5,759 nt of DNA from Burkholderiales bacterium UBA6064. GTDB lineage: Bacteria; Pseudomonadota; Gammaproteobacteria; Burkholderiales; Burkholderiaceae_B. The position numbers and the translations under genes were made by a program. The notes beneath the pieces are model-generated. The model was not told the DNA's origin, searched no databases, and saw only the letters and a program-made list of their open reading frames with translations. The stretch covers positions 2,308-8,066 of the forward strand of contig DIYC01000077.1 of NCBI GenBank assembly GCA_002428895.1. Reading direction: 5' to 3'. Of this stretch, positions 5,215 through 5,759 are shown piece by piece; within the stretch, counting starts at the first letter, position 1; each line of letters begins with the position of its first letter.

Positions 5215-5715
5215 ATTTCCAGACTCACCTTTGAATTGTCTATCTCGAAGCTCAATGAGATCTGGCAACACCTCGTATAAATATGCATGAGACAATGCAA
5301 AAGGGTCTATGAATGCCAACTCTTTGCGATCTGTTTCTGCTTGAATGTATGGAACAATTATTGCGCCACCATCAATTATAGAAACACTTTCAGGTAATCG
5401 CTCAAAACCCACGTAGAGTTTTTGAGCGTGAATGACTCTGTTTAGAGCATCCCAAAGCCCCACTACTTTTTCCCCTTTTTTTATTGGCTCCCATTTCCAG
5501 CGAGCAGCAGTAAGCGAATATTTTACCTTCGGAGGTAATACCTCCATAGCTCTTCGTGCATTTAGAGCAAAGGAACTCAGAACTTCAATGATTGTAGCAT
5601 TTGCATTATCTTGAATGAGTCTGTTCTGAAATGGATATTGGGTGCTAGAAAGCGCCCAAAGCTTTACAGCTTCTTCCGAGGCTTTTTCAATAGAGTGCAG
5701 AGTTATTTGCTCCAT
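5209..5715 (-). CDS. Hypothetical protein encoded in an integron cassette
   Basis: I do not recognise this 168-residue protein. It has no signal peptide and no membrane segment, so it is probably cytoplasmic. The N-terminal ~60 residues look helical and amphipathic, with a conserved-looking block SSFALNARRAMEVL (47-60). A second helical block, GLWDALNRVIHAQKL (86-100), follows a basic linker. A hydrophobic strand region comes next (SIIDGGAIIVPYIQAE, 112-127), then a C-terminal helix rich in Leu and acidic residues (about 139-160). NRVIH loosely recalls the Arg-His motif of HEPN RNases but its spacing does not match, so no function is assigned. ATG 5715 is preceded by GGGAGG with a 7-base gap. 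The gene fills its cassette and ends inside attC, so transcription may come from an upstream promoter in the array. Confidence 0.85.
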   Translation of the reverse strand: MEQITLHSIEKASEEAVKLWALSSTQYPFQNRLIQDNANATIIEVLSSFALNARRAMEVLPPKVKYSLTAARWKWEPIKKGEKVVGLWDALNRVIHAQKLYVGFERLPESVSIIDGGAIIVPYIQAETDRKELAFIDPFALSHAYLYEVLPDLIELRDRQFKGESGNA

Positions 5716-5722
5716 TCAGGAA

Positions 5723-5728
5723 CCTCCC
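5723..5728 (-). promoter_or_regulatory. Ribosome binding site of the cassette gene
   Basis: GGGAGG on the minus strand, 7 bases before ATG 5715. It fixes the start and shows that the cassette carries its own translation signal. Confidence 0.8.
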
Positions 5729-5735
5729 TTTTTAT

Positions 5736-5742
5736 GCATAAC
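5736..5742 (-). other. Integron core site at the cassette's 5' boundary
   Basis: GTTATGC on the minus strand fits the GTTRRRY core except at one position. It is the right-hand (R') core of whatever precedes the cassette: another attC, or the attI of the integron. Only 17 bp to its right are visible, too few to tell which. Confidence 0.55.
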
Positions 5743-5759
5743 ATTTTAATACTGCGCAT

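Larger units (their letters stand above)
5150..5741 (-). mobile_element. Complete integron gene cassette (~592 bp)
   Basis: Cassettes begin just after the G of a GTTRRRY core site and end with the G of the next one. On the minus strand a core GTTATGC (5742-5736) lies 20 bp before a gene start. The following attC ends in GTTACAC at 5144. The unit between the two cut points is about 592 bp. It holds one gene with a strong ribosome binding site and a stop inside attC, which is textbook cassette organisation. The orientation puts the integrase side of the array to the right of the window and the array's far end toward tauE. The right boundary rests on one 7-base core only. Confidence 0.75.

Noticed and set aside
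5531..5545. Perfect hairpin GGAGGT-AAT-ACCTCC inside the cassette gene
   Set aside because: It falls in coding sequence for MEVLPP and has no T tract or known role. Probably a codon coincidence.

Overview
The window looks like a chromosomal segment of a low-to-moderate GC gammaproteobacterium. It holds conserved core genes on the left and centre and an accessory, integron-like segment on the right. The class assignment rests on three gene neighbourhoods: recN / fur / bamE, a TIGR02449-type small coiled-coil gene overlapping zapA, and a 6S RNA directly after zapA. The genus cannot be fixed from the sequence alone.

Layout. Positions 1-366 are the 3' end of recN (SMC-like DNA repair ATPase). 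fur (425-835, minus) converges on it. fur is divergent from bamE (942-1352, outer-membrane assembly lipoprotein), with a shared 106-bp promoter region. bamE is followed closely by dapB (1378-2199, lysine/diaminopimelate synthesis) and a TonB-like energy transducer (2222-3031). A compact rho-independent terminator (3049-3069) closes this probable bamE-dapB-tonB operon. A second unit holds a ZapB-like small coiled-coil protein (3125-3367) overlapping zapA (3354-3683), then a 6S RNA (about 3686-3866). A TauE/SafE-family membrane exporter (3910-4722) sits where many relatives carry the folate gene fau/ygfA.

The accessory part begins right after the tauE stop codon, and everything recognisable there reads on the minus strand. 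From right to left there is a complete integron gene cassette of about 592 bp, bounded by core sites at 5742/5741 and 5150/5149. It encodes an unrecognised 168-residue protein and carries its own folded attC site (5144-5214). Next comes a decayed higBA toxin-antitoxin module. higB has lost about 113 bp from its middle and about 4 bp nearer its end. higA keeps only its first ~31 codons. The higBA promoter contains a perfect 12-bp palindrome, a good candidate for the HigA operator. Between the broken higA and tauE lies a 46-bp scrap whose end resembles an IS66-family terminus.

The core genes are housekeeping: iron control, envelope assembly, cell-wall precursor synthesis, Z-ring assembly and stationary-phase control of RNA polymerase. 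The right-hand segment looks like the distal end of an integron array, with an eroded TA cassette as its last readable member. No integrase gene is visible; if there is one, it should lie to the right of 5759.
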